In this document: positions 27,458-35,656 of the stretch, piece after piece
How positions within the stretch are numbered: position 1 is the stretch's first letter
How the letters are laid out: every line of letters starts with the position of its first letter
NCBI GenBank assembly: GCA_902596665.1
Contig: CACJUN010000001.1
Span: 62,001 to 126,000, forward strand
Length of the DNA: 64,000 bases
Reading direction: 5' to 3'
Source of the DNA: an uncultured SAR86 cluster bacterium
GTDB taxonomy: Bacteria; Pseudomonadota; Gammaproteobacteria; Magnimaribacterales; AG-339-G14
Made by a program: the position numbers and the translations under genes
Notes under the pieces: generated by a model
What the model was told of the DNA's origin: nothing
The model's input: only the letters and a program-made list of their open reading frames with translations
Databases searched by the model: none

Positions 27458-28509
27458 TTTAAACCCTCATTGATTGTCTTTAGTTTATCTGATCCTGGGC
27501 AGAGCTCTTTTTCATTTAGCGTATTAAGAGGCTTGTCGATGGCATTTAGAGTTTCGTAAAGGTCAGGAGCTTTAGTGTCAATATATAAAAGCCCTGTTGC
27601 AACTTTGCCCTCATCATTTTTCTCTCTGACAGTATTCAATGCGAGATTTGCATCAGTCGGATCATAACTACTGTCTAACTTTTCTAGAGACATTTTTGAT
27701 CCATCATGTAAATTTACTTCAACAGTCTCTCCCTCTTCATAGTTTGCAGTAATTTCTCTACCCAAAGGAACAAAATCTACTTTACCCAAAGCATCATTAT
27801 GTTCTCTAATGTGATCATAACTTTTTGTAGAAGCGTCATGATTATTAAAAGTTACACATGGACTGATTATGTCCAGCAGAGCAAATCCTTTATGTTGAAA
27901 AGCTCCCATTATTAATGGAACTAGTTGTTCCCTGTCTCCAGAAAAACTTCTGGCAACATAACTTGCTCCTAGTTGGATAGCCAAAGCAGCCAAATCAACA
28001 GGCGGGAAGGGATTTTCTTCTCCATATTTATTGGGAGAGTCTTTATCGTTAGTTGCTGAAAATTGACCTTTTGTTAGACCGTAAGTTCCATTATTCTCAA
28101 CGATATAAGTCATATCTACTTGTCTACGTATTGCATGAACAAACTGACCCATACCAATTGATGCGCTATCCCCATCTCCAGATACTCCTATGTATAAAAG
28201 GTCATCATTTGCACAGCTGGCTCCAGTTGCAATTGACGGCATTCTCCCGTGAACAGAATTAAAACCATGAGAATCATTTAAAAAATATGCTGGTGCTTTG
28301 GACGAGCACCCTATGCCAGATAGCTTTGCAACCTTATATGCTTCAATGTTCAACTCGAAGCATGCATCAATAATTGCAGCACTTATGGAATCATGTCCGC
28401 ATCCTGCACAAAGGCTTGATACAGCTCCTTCATAATCTCTTCTAGTTAAACCAAGTTTGTTTTTCTTTAAGTTAGGATGATGATTTATAGGTTTTTGTAT
28501 ATATGTCAT
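27454..28509 (-). CDS. korB: 2-Oxoacid:ferredoxin oxidoreductase, beta subunit
   Basis: TPP-binding subunit of the enzyme that oxidatively decarboxylates a 2-oxoacid to its acyl-CoA while reducing ferredoxin. 351 residues. CAGCGHDSI and GIGCSSKAP carry the cysteines of the subunit's [4Fe-4S] cluster, and [22 protein letters not shown] is the TPP/Mg motif. The two-gene korA-korB layout resembles 2-oxoglutarate enzymes, and no pyruvate-type delta ferredoxin subunit is present, so 2-oxoglutarate is the likelier substrate (inference). It lies 2 bases after korA in the operon. Confidence 0.85.
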   Translation of the reverse strand: MTYIQKPINHHPNLKKNKLGLTRRDYEGAVSSLCAGCGHDSISAAIIDACFELNIEAYKVAKLSGIGCSSKAPAYFLNDSHGFNSVHGRMPSIATGASCANDDLLYIGVSGDGDSASIGMGQFVHAIRRQVDMTYIVENNGTYGLTKGQFSATNDKDSPNKYGEENPFPPVDLAALAIQLGASYVARSFSGDREQLVPLIMGAFQHKGFALLDIISPCVTFNNHDASTKSYDHIREHNDALGKVDFVPLGREITANYEEGETVEVNLHDGSKMSLEKLDSSYDPTDANLALNTVREKNDEGKVATGLLYIDTKAPDLYETLNAIDKPLNTLNEKELCPGSDKLKTINEGLN

Positions 28510-28511
28510 GA

Positions 28512-30338
28512 CTAAATCTTTTCTGGTTCACGTTCTCTAATTTTCTTTGCTATAAAATTTGCTTCAATAGGTTGTCCATTAAACCAAACCAAAGATCTGA
28601 GCTTTTCTGCAGATATTCCACCTTCAGCCATAAGCAAAGTTCTCATCTGACTATCTCTATTTTGTTCTACAACATAAACATAATCATGCTTTTCAATGAA
28701 ATCCCAAACATCTAAATTGAAAGGAAAGGCTTTCACTCTCATCAGGTCTAACTCTATACCTTCTTCTTTAAGCATATCTCTTGCTTCTATCATTGCAGCA
28801 GACGTACTACCGTAATAAATAACACCGGAGCAATTTTTTTTATCTGAAAGTATTATTTCAGGATCGGGAACTAACTCAGAGGCTGTTTTGAATTTTTGCA
28901 CTAGCCTCCTTAGGTTGGTTGCATTTATTTCACCATCCTCAGAATATCTTGCGTACTCATCATGGGAAGTCCCTCTTGTAAAATATGCCCCTTTGCTTGG
29001 ATGAGCTCCTGGATAAGTTCTGTAACAAATACCATCACCATCCACATCATGATATCTTCCAAATTTTTCTTCCATTTTTTCCAAAGCATCAAAGTCCAAC
29101 ACCTTACCTCGATCAAACTTTCTGGAATCATCCCACTCCAATTCATCAACAACCCAGTCGTTCATCCCCATATCAAGATCTGTAACAACAAAAACAGGAG
29201 TTTGCAGCCTATCTGCTAGATCAAAGGCCATTGCAGAAAATTCAAAACATTCTTTTGGATCTTCTGGAAGAAGCATTACATGTTTAGTATCACCATGAGA
29301 AGCATAAGCACAAGCTAAGATATCTGATTGCTGTGTTTTTGTAGGCATACCAGTGGATGGACCTCCTCTTTGAACATCAAACACTACGACAGGAACTTCA
29401 GCAAAATATGCCAGACCAAGAAATTCACTCATCAACGAAATTCCAGGGCCGCTGGTCGCAGTGAATGATCTAGCTCCATTCCAGTTAGCCCCGATAGCCA
29501 TACCAATAGCAGACAATTCATCCTCAGCTTGAACGCTCGCATAAAGGTTTTTTCCAGTTTTTTCATCAACTCTAAATTTTTTGGCATATTTTTCAAAACC
29601 TTCTGCTAATGAGGTAGAAGGTGTTATAGGGTACCAAGCGCAGATAGTTGCTCCTCCATAAACAGCTCCCAATCCCGCTGCTTCATTGCCACTAATAAGA
29701 ATTTTTCCATCATTCTTGTCCATTCTTTCCAGCGTTAAACCAATTGGATAAGGCAAATTATTCAAAACATAGTCCCTTCCAATATTAAGGGCTTTTAGAT
29801 TTGGCTCAATTAAGTTCTTTTTCGATGCAAATTGCTCTGATACAAGTTCTTCAAAAATTTCATACTCCATATCTAGAAGAACAGACAAGGCACCTACATA
29901 GGCAATATTTTTGAAAAGGGCTCTTTGCTTTGCATTCGTAAAAGACTCAACACAGAGGCTAGTGAGGGGAATTTCTATCACGTTAATATCATCCCTGTAG
30001 AAATTTCTTTTCCAAGAAGAATCATATAAAAGATATCCGCCGGAGTTGAGCTCTTCAACATCTTGATTGTAGCTTTGAGGATTCATTGCAACTGAGAGAT
30101 CAACACTTCCTTTACTCCCAAGATACCCATTTTTATTAATTCTAATTTCAAACCAAGTTGGTAAGCCCTGAATGTTTGAGGGAAAAATATTTTTTGGACT
30201 TACAGGAATGCCCATTCTAAAAACTGCTTTAGCAAACATTTGGTTAGCACTTGCTGAACCAGAGCCATTCACATTTGCAAATTTAATTACAAAGTCATTC
30301 TTAGAAACTAAGGAATCAAAAGTTTGAAGTTTTTCCAC
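28512..30338 (-). CDS. korA: 2-Oxoacid:ferredoxin oxidoreductase, fused gamma-alpha subunit
   Basis: 608 residues. The N-terminal third (to about residue 190) is the gamma domain (VNGSGSASANQMFAKAVFRMG), joined to the alpha domain starting near residue 215 (ISGNEAAGLGAVYGGATICAWYPITPSTSLAEG). The alpha part has the QAEDELSAIGMAIGANWNGARSFTATSGPG signature. The fused form is known in actinobacterial KorA and other aerobes. The start is GTG at 30338, sharing one base with the stop of the upstream GltD-like gene. Confidence 0.87.
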   Translation of the reverse strand: MEKLQTFDSLVSKNDFVIKFANVNGSGSASANQMFAKAVFRMGIPVSPKNIFPSNIQGLPTWFEIRINKNGYLGSKGSVDLSVAMNPQSYNQDVEELNSGGYLLYDSSWKRNFYRDDINVIEIPLTSLCVESFTNAKQRALFKNIAYVGALSVLLDMEYEIFEELVSEQFASKKNLIEPNLKALNIGRDYVLNNLPYPIGLTLERMDKNDGKILISGNEAAGLGAVYGGATICAWYPITPSTSLAEGFEKYAKKFRVDEKTGKNLYASVQAEDELSAIGMAIGANWNGARSFTATSGPGISLMSEFLGLAYFAEVPVVVFDVQRGGPSTGMPTKTQQSDILACAYASHGDTKHVMLLPEDPKECFEFSAMAFDLADRLQTPVFVVTDLDMGMNDWVVDELEWDDSRKFDRGKVLDFDALEKMEEKFGRYHDVDGDGICYRTYPGAHPSKGAYFTRGTSHDEYARYSEDGEINATNLRRLVQKFKTASELVPDPEIILSDKKNCSGVIYYGSTSAAMIEARDMLKEEGIELDLMRVKAFPFNLDVWDFIEKHDYVYVVEQNRDSQMRTLLMAEGGISAEKLRSLVWFNGQPIEANFIAKKIREREPEKI

Positions 30339-32404
30339 TATGCAACTTCCTTGTATTTTTTCTTATCTTTCGAATTCAACGTTTGAGCTTCAGTGTAAGA
30401 AAACTTTTGAATATCCCATGCTCCAGTAGGACATCTTTCTGCACAAAGCCCACAGTGAACACAAACATCTTCGTCCTTAACCATAACTCTTCCAGTTTTG
30501 AGTTTGTCTGAAACATATAAACTCTGATCTAAATTTACCGCTGGAATTCTAAGACTTCCTCTTACAAACTCTTCAGTACCGTTATCAGTAAAGTTAATAC
30601 AATCGGTAGGGCAGATATCAACACAAGCATCGCACTCAATGCAGAGATCTTCTTTAAACACTGTCTGCATGTCGCAGTTAAGGCATCTTTGAGCCTCATC
30701 TAGCGCAAGTTGTTCGTCGTACCCAAGTTCAACTTCTACTTTTAAACTCTTCAGTGCTTCGGAATGATCGGCATGAGGAACAATGTTTCTATCCTCTTGG
30801 GAGATATCATTATCATAAGCCCATTCATGAACACCCATTTTTTGACTCACAAGATTTGTTAAAGGATCCGGTCTATCCAAAAGATCAACATCTCTACAGT
30901 AGTTATCAATCGATATAGCAGCTTGATGTCCATGAGCTACAGCCCAAATGATATTTTCCGGCCCCCATGCTGCATCACCACCAAAAAAGACCTTTGGTAA
31001 GGTTGATTGCATTGTAGTTTTATCAACAACTGGCATATCCCATTCACCAAATTCCATTCCAATATCTCTTTCAATCCAATCAAAGGCATTATCTTGACCA
31101 ATTGCTAATAAAACATCATCGCACTCAATGACTATCTCCTCGCCAGTAGGAACCATCTTTCTTTTTCCGTCATCAGAATATTGAGGTGCTACCTTTTCAA
31201 ACTTAACTCCTTTCAGTTTTCCATTATCATCTACAACAAATTCTTTTGGTGAGGTGTTCTCAAGAATCGGGATTCCTTCATCTATAGCTTCTTCAATCTC
31301 CCAATCTGAGGCCTTCATTTCTTCGAAAGGACTTCTTACGGTAACTTTCACATCTTCCGCTCCTAATCTGATAGCTGTCCTGCAACAATCCATTGCCGTA
31401 TTTCCTCCACCAATTACAACTACTTTTTTCCCAATAGAAGATATGTGTTCAAAAGCGATACTAGTTAGCCAATCAATACCAATATGAATGTTTTCAGATG
31501 CTTCATCCCTTCCAGGAATATTTAAATTTTTCCCTTTCGGTGCTCCTGTTCCCACAAAAACAGCATCAAATTTTTCATCATCTACAAGAGACTTCATGCT
31601 TTTGATTTCAGTATTGTTAATAAACTTCGCACCCATTTTGATGACTCTATAAACTTCTTCATCTAAAACTTCTTCAGGTAATCTAAAAGATGGGATATTG
31701 GTTCTCATTAACCCTCCAGGCTTAGGATCCTTCTCAAATACTGTTACCTCGTAACCTAAAGGAAGTAGATCTCTAGCTACAGTCAAAGAAGCAGGGCCAC
31801 CACCGATCAAAGCAATATTTTTTCCATTTTTTTCAGTCGGAATTTCAGGAAGAAGAGTATCAAAATCTTCTTTGTTATCGGCGGCAACTCTTTTTAATCT
31901 GCAAATTGCTACCGGCTCTTCATGTGTTCTAGATCTTCTGCAAGCTGGCTCGCAAGGCCTGTCACAAGTTCTTCCAAGAATTCCAGGAAAAACATTTGAT
32001 TTCCAATTTAGCATATATGCATCGGTATATTTTTTTTGAGCAATAAGTCTAATGTATTCAGGAACATTGGTATGAGCAGGGCAGGCCCACTGACAGTCAA
32101 CAACTTTATGAAAATACTGAGGATCAGATATATCTGTTTTGGGCATATACTCGCTTAAAGGAACATCTGATCTGTCAGAAATATCCTTGGATAGTTTAGA
32201 ATTTTCCAAAAGGTTTTTTTCAGTATTAATAACGTCTCTAAACTCTTGGACAATTTGATCTCTCTTTGTAATTGCCTCGTCTAGATTTGAGGTTCCTGTA
32301 GTTTGCCTCAGATCATAACCTAACTTATCTCTTAAAATTTTTGGAACTGAAAGTTTTACCCACCAAGTATTATGCCTTTTGTAAAGATACTTGTTTTTGC
32401 TCAT
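30338..32404 (-). CDS. GltD-like FeS flavoprotein with an integrase-type N-terminal domain
   Basis: 688 residues in one uninterrupted frame. Residues 5-60 (YLYKRHNTWWVKLSVPKILR...TTGTSNLDEA) closely resemble the DUF6538-type N-terminal domain of tyrosine recombinases. Residues 100-180 are the GltD FeS region (C104, C108, C147, C151, C155), followed by FAD motif GGGPAS (201-206) and NAD(P) motif GGGNTAMD (332-339). The C-terminus has two [4Fe-4S] ferredoxin motifs (C588-C602 and C648-C658). In the operon with korA-korB it probably passes electrons between ferredoxin and NAD(P). An internal start at M87 (32146) has no good ribosome site, so I keep the full length. First gene of the operon. Confidence 0.85.
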   Translation of the reverse strand: MSKNKYLYKRHNTWWVKLSVPKILRDKLGYDLRQTTGTSNLDEAITKRDQIVQEFRDVINTEKNLLENSKLSKDISDRSDVPLSEYMPKTDISDPQYFHKVVDCQWACPAHTNVPEYIRLIAQKKYTDAYMLNWKSNVFPGILGRTCDRPCEPACRRSRTHEEPVAICRLKRVAADNKEDFDTLLPEIPTEKNGKNIALIGGGPASLTVARDLLPLGYEVTVFEKDPKPGGLMRTNIPSFRLPEEVLDEEVYRVIKMGAKFINNTEIKSMKSLVDDEKFDAVFVGTGAPKGKNLNIPGRDEASENIHIGIDWLTSIAFEHISSIGKKVVVIGGGNTAMDCCRTAIRLGAEDVKVTVRSPFEEMKASDWEIEEAIDEGIPILENTSPKEFVVDDNGKLKGVKFEKVAPQYSDDGKRKMVPTGEEIVIECDDVLLAIGQDNAFDWIERDIGMEFGEWDMPVVDKTTMQSTLPKVFFGGDAAWGPENIIWAVAHGHQAAISIDNYCRDVDLLDRPDPLTNLVSQKMGVHEWAYDNDISQEDRNIVPHADHSEALKSLKVEVELGYDEQLALDEAQRCLNCDMQTVFKEDLCIECDACVDICPTDCINFTDNGTEEFVRGSLRIPAVNLDQSLYVSDKLKTGRVMVKDEDVCVHCGLCAERCPTGAWDIQKFSYTEAQTLNSKDKKKYKEVA

Positions 32405-32439
32405 GATTCTGTACCTATAATCATTTTTATTTGATTAGA

Positions 32440-32468
32440 GTGTACCTTATTTTTTTTCAAAGGTACAC
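32440..32468. promoter_or_regulatory. Perfect inverted repeat GTGTACCTT-N11-AAGGTACAC, candidate operator
   Basis: Nine-base arms, exact reverse complements, separated by an A/T-rich 11-base spacer, so the centres are about two helical turns apart. As RNA it could also fold, but the lone copies elsewhere in the same gap favour a protein-binding site. Confidence 0.65.
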
Positions 32469-32512
32469 ATGAAGATATAGAAGATCTTCTAAGAGTACTG
32501 AAATTTAAGTAT

Positions 32513-32540
32513 TTGATCTATTTTCCAGTTTCTTTATAAT
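32513..32540 (+). promoter_or_regulatory. Candidate promoter of the isc operon
   Basis: TTGATC (32513-32518) and TATAAT (32535-32540) with a 16-bp spacer. The start point would be near 32547, giving a leader of about 87 bases that contains TGTACCT copies at 32566 and 32586, a placement suited to repression. Confidence 0.55.
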
Positions 32541-32633
32541 TAAAAGTTATAAAGTAGTCTATTAATGTACCTTTTTTCTTTACTCTGTACCTGAATGAGA
32601 ATAGAATACACTCAAATTTATTGGTAGGTAATT

Positions 32634-33839
32634 TTGAAACAAATTTATTTAGATTATGCATCAACTACTCCCGTAGAAGAAGGCGTCGTTAAAAAGATGA
32701 CAGACTTTATGTCTTTTGATGGGAATTTTGGAAATCCTGCTTCCAGATCTCACTCCTTCGGTTGGAAAGCTGACGAAGCAGTTGAAGAGGCAAGAAATAA
32801 TCTTGCAACATTAATAAGTTGTGATCCAAGAGAAATCATTTGGACTTCAGGTGCAACTGAATCTGATAACCTGGCAATCAAAGGCGCAGCAAGATTTTAC
32901 AAGAACAAAGGCAATCATCTTGTCACTTCGAAAATAGAACATAAAGCAGTTCTAGATCCCTTTAGGCAACTTGAAGAAGAAGGTTTTGAAGTTACATATT
33001 TAGAACCAAGCTCATCAGGAGAGATCACTGTTGAACAAGTTGCAGAAGCAATCACTGATAAAACAATTTTAGTGTCACTCATGCATATGAACAATGAATT
33101 AGGAACGATTACTGATATTGATTCAATAGGTGAATTAACTAGAAGCAAAGGAATAATCTTCCATGTTGATGCAGCCCAAAGTATAGGGAAAATCTCCATT
33201 AATATGTCTTCGAACAAAATTGATCTTTTATCAATATCAGCTCATAAATTTTATGGCCCCAAAGGTGTAGGCGCATTATTTGTTAGGAGAAAACCCAGAG
33301 TTAGATTAGAACCTTTATTTCATGGAGGCGGTCACGAGAGAGGTTTTAGATCTGGTACTTTGGCTACACACCAGATAGTAGGTTTAGGGGAGGCAGCAAG
33401 AATAGCCCATGAACAAATGGATGATGACTTAAGAAAGCTAGAAAATCTTAAAAGAATTTTTTGGGAAGAAGTGAAAGATATTGAGGAAATCTATGTCAAT
33501 GGAGATTCAAAAAACAAATTCCCTGGCATATTGAATATATCTTTCAATTTTGTTGAGGGAGAATCTCTAATTATGGCTCTTAAATCAATTGCAGTTTCTT
33601 CTGGGTCTGCATGTACTTCAGCGAGCTTAGAACCTTCCTATGTTCTTAGAGCGCTTGGCAGGAAAGATGAGCTAGCCCATAGCTCTATTAGATTTTCTTT
33701 TGGTAGATATACTACTGAACAAGATGTAAAGGAAACTGCTTTGCTTGTTAAGTCTTCAGTTGAAAGATTGAGAGAAATCTCTCCTCTGTGGGAAATGTAT
33801 CAAGATGGAGTAGATTTAGATAAAATAGAATGGGCTTAA
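32634..33839 (+). CDS. iscS: Cysteine desulfurase IscS
   Basis: PLP enzyme supplying sulfur for FeS clusters and thiolated tRNA. 401 residues, TTG start preceded by [17 protein letters not shown] at the N-terminus, PLP lysine in [10 protein letters not shown], and active-site cysteine in [21 protein letters not shown], with the C-terminal [14 protein letters not shown]. iscR, which normally precedes it, is missing. tusA (49226), a downstream sulfur acceptor, is also in this window. Confidence 0.97.
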   Translation: MKQIYLDYASTTPVEEGVVKKMTDFMSFDGNFGNPASRSHSFGWKADEAVEEARNNLATLISCDPREIIWTSGATESDNLAIKGAARFYKNKGNHLVTSKIEHKAVLDPFRQLEEEGFEVTYLEPSSSGEITVEQVAEAITDKTILVSLMHMNNELGTITDIDSIGELTRSKGIIFHVDAAQSIGKISINMSSNKIDLLSISAHKFYGPKGVGALFVRRKPRVRLEPLFHGGGHERGFRSGTLATHQIVGLGEAARIAHEQMDDDLRKLENLKRIFWEEVKDIEEIYVNGDSKNKFPGILNISFNFVEGESLIMALKSIAVSSGSACTSASLEPSYVLRALGRKDELAHSSIRFSFGRYTTEQDVKETALLVKSSVERLREISPLWEMYQDGVDLDKIEWA

Positions 33840-33857
33840 TAGCTAAAGAGGATAAAA

Positions 33858-34280
33858 ATGGCATATTCACAAAAAGTAGTAGATAAGTTCGAAGAAACTT
33901 TAAATAATCCTGAAAAGGCCAGCGTTGGTAGATGGAAGCCTGGCGATGAAGATTTTCATCGAGTAGGTACTGGAATCGTTGGTGCTCCAGCCTGCGGAGA
34001 TGTGATGAAACTTCAAATAAAATGCCAGAATATAGATGGCGAAAACAGAATAGTAGATGCAAGATTCAAAACATACGGTTGTGGTTCAGCCATTGCATCA
34101 AGCGGACAATTAATTGACATGCTTAAGGGCAAAACTTTGGAGGAGGCTCAAGCTATTTCTAATCAAGAAATTGTCGATATTTTAGAATTACCCGCAATTA
34201 AAATTCACTGTAGTGTTCTCGCAGAAGAGGCAATTCATCGCGCAATAGATGACTTTAAGAGTTTAAGAAATAATGACTAA
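33858..34280 (+). CDS. iscU: FeS scaffold IscU with altered chaperone motif
   Basis: Scaffold on which [2Fe-2S] clusters are built. 140 residues against 128 in E. coli: about 9 extra residues lie between the first helix and GTGIVGAPACGD. Cluster ligands C46, C75 and C118 and the Asp in ACGD are intact. The HscA-binding motif LPPVK reads LPAIK (111-115) here. Together with the absence of hscB and hscA next to it, this suggests relaxed or lost chaperone-dependent transfer. Its last base is the first base of the next start codon (TAATG). Confidence 0.95.
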   Translation: MAYSQKVVDKFEETLNNPEKASVGRWKPGDEDFHRVGTGIVGAPACGDVMKLQIKCQNIDGENRIVDARFKTYGCGSAIASSGQLIDMLKGKTLEEAQAISNQEIVDILELPAIKIHCSVLAEEAIHRAIDDFKSLRNND

Positions 34281-35014
34281 TGCCCAAGATAACTATTTTG
34301 CCACATGCAGAGATATGTCCTGAAGGAGCAGTTCTAGAAGCTGAACCCTCTAAGTCAGTCTGCGAAAATTTACTCGATAATAATATCTTAGTAGAACATG
34401 CTTGTGAGATGTCATGTGCATGCACTACCTGTCACGTAATTGTTACTGAAGGGTTCGATACTTTGGAAGAATCATCCGATGACGAGGAAGATATGCTTGA
34501 TAAGGCATGGGGTCTTGAGCAAAGATCTAGACTTAGTTGTCAATTAAGAAATCTCTCTAATGATATTACAATCCAGTTTCCACGATATACTATCAATATG
34601 GTTTCAGAATTACATCCAAATAAGAATAATTTAGGGGCAGAAGATAAGAAGTCTCTCAGTAAGGACGATTTCAGTGTCTCTAGCTCTGCAGCAAGTCATC
34701 TTGTTGAGATGATGAAGTCCAATCCAGGCTCAAATGGTATTAGAATATCTTTAAAAGACTCTGGATGCTCAGGATATGCTTACAATCTAGATTACGTAAA
34801 AGATGAAGATCCTAATGATTATCATGGAAATTTCTCCGGTGTTGATGTTTATATCAAAGACACAAGTTTGATTTTCCTCAAAGGTACAGAATTGGATTTT
34901 ATTCAAGAAGGCGTAAATCATAATTTAGTCTTTAAAAATCCCAATGTTGAAAATGAGTGTGGATGCGGTGAAAGTTTTACATTTTCTAACAAACCATTTG
35001 CGGAGCTTAAATAG
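34280..35014 (+). CDS. Ferredoxin-IscA fusion protein
   Basis: 244 residues in one frame. Residues 1-108 are an Isc-type [2Fe-2S] ferredoxin very like E. coli Fdx (LPHAEICPEGAVLEA, ligands C42, C48, C51, C87, ending PRYTIN). Residues 109-130 are a polar linker. Residues 131-240 are an A-type carrier, with C163 in KDSGCSGYAY and C227/C229 in ECGCGESF, the three IscA cysteines. Normally fdx and iscA are separate genes with hscBA between them. The fusion would tie the electron donor to the cluster carrier. Confidence 0.9.
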   Translation: MPKITILPHAEICPEGAVLEAEPSKSVCENLLDNNILVEHACEMSCACTTCHVIVTEGFDTLEESSDDEEDMLDKAWGLEQRSRLSCQLRNLSNDITIQFPRYTINMVSELHPNKNNLGAEDKKSLSKDDFSVSSSAASHLVEMMKSNPGSNGIRISLKDSGCSGYAYNLDYVKDEDPNDYHGNFSGVDVYIKDTSLIFLKGTELDFIQEGVNHNLVFKNPNVENECGCGESFTFSNKPFAELK

Positions 35015-35032
35015 TTTCTAATCTTTGACAAA

Positions 35033-35227
35033 ATGCTTTGGACAGATATTTATGAAATCGTCGATGAGCTTATTGAAAAGCACTCTGAAACTGATCCAGA
35101 AAAAATTTTGTTTGTTGATTTAAGAAAAATGGTCATAGATTTAGATGGTTTTACCGATGACCCAGACAGATCAAATGAAAAGATATTAGAAGCAATTCAG
35201 GCAACTTGGATTGATGAAAAAGACTAA
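35033..35227 (+). CDS. iscX: IscX
   Basis: Small acidic protein that binds IscS and iron, thought to modulate cluster assembly. 64 residues; the N-terminal LWTDIYEIVDELIEKH and C-terminal DDPDRSNEKILEAIQATWIDE are diagnostic. It ends the reduced isc operon. Confidence 0.94.
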   Translation: MLWTDIYEIVDELIEKHSETDPEKILFVDLRKMVIDLDGFTDDPDRSNEKILEAIQATWIDEKD

Positions 35228-35243
35228 TTCTTAAGGAGGAAAT

Positions 35244-35648
35244 ATGGAAAATACTTTATGCATAATTAAACCTGATGCTGTAAAGAATGGCTTCATTGAA
35301 GATATAAATGAAAAGATAAAAGAATCGGGAATAAAAATTACTAAATCTAAACGCCTTACTTTGGATAGAGAAATAGCAGAAAACTTTTATGCAGAGCATT
35401 TCGAAAGACCTTTTTATGGAGAGCTTGTTGATTTTATGACATCCGGTGATTGCGTTATTCAGGTTTTAGAAGGAGATGACGTTGTTTCTAGGTACAGAGA
35501 ATTGATGGGAGCTACTAACCCAGCTGAAGCAGATGAAGGAACACTAAGAAAATCATTTGCCACTTCTTTGGGAGAGAATGCTGTGCATGGCTCTGATTCT
35601 TTGCAGTCAGCTGAAAGAGAGATTGCTATCATGAATGATCTTTTCTAG
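35244..35648 (+). CDS. ndk: Nucleoside diphosphate kinase
   Basis: Balances NTP pools through a phosphohistidine. 134 residues, a few fewer than E. coli Ndk (143). [13 protein letters not shown] at the N-terminus, [18 protein letters not shown], and the catalytic histidine in NAVHGSDS. A strong ribosome site (AGGAGG) stands 6 bases before the ATG, among the best in the window. In relatives rlmN and pilF follow; here rodZ comes next. Confidence 0.97.
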   Translation: MENTLCIIKPDAVKNGFIEDINEKIKESGIKITKSKRLTLDREIAENFYAEHFERPFYGELVDFMTSGDCVIQVLEGDDVVSRYRELMGATNPAEADEGTLRKSFATSLGENAVHGSDSLQSAEREIAIMNDLF

Positions 35649-35656
35649 AGAGAATT

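Larger units (their letters stand above)
32410..32592. repeat. Five TGTACCT elements between the kor and isc operons
   Basis: TGTACCT occurs on the plus strand at 32410, 32441, 32566 and 32586, and on the minus strand at 32461-32467. Three copies extend to TGTACCTT. The spacings 31 and 20 bases are near three and two helical turns. The first copy overlaps the -10/ribosome site of the GltD-like gene; the last two lie just downstream of the probable isc start point. The whole 229-bp gap (32405-32633) holds only these elements and promoters; no gene is seen in it. Confidence 0.75.

Noticed and set aside
32145-32404. Separate, degenerate integrase gene joined by error to the GltD-like gene
   Set aside because: The frame is continuous without stop, no recombinase catalytic residues are nearby, and there are no attachment-site repeats at the flanks. 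I treat it as a fusion but cannot exclude an old remnant.
32405-32633. IscR-binding sites or a riboswitch in the isc leader
   Set aside because: The TGTACCT array matches neither IscR type 1 nor type 2 consensus as I know it, and no multi-stem conserved fold can be seen.
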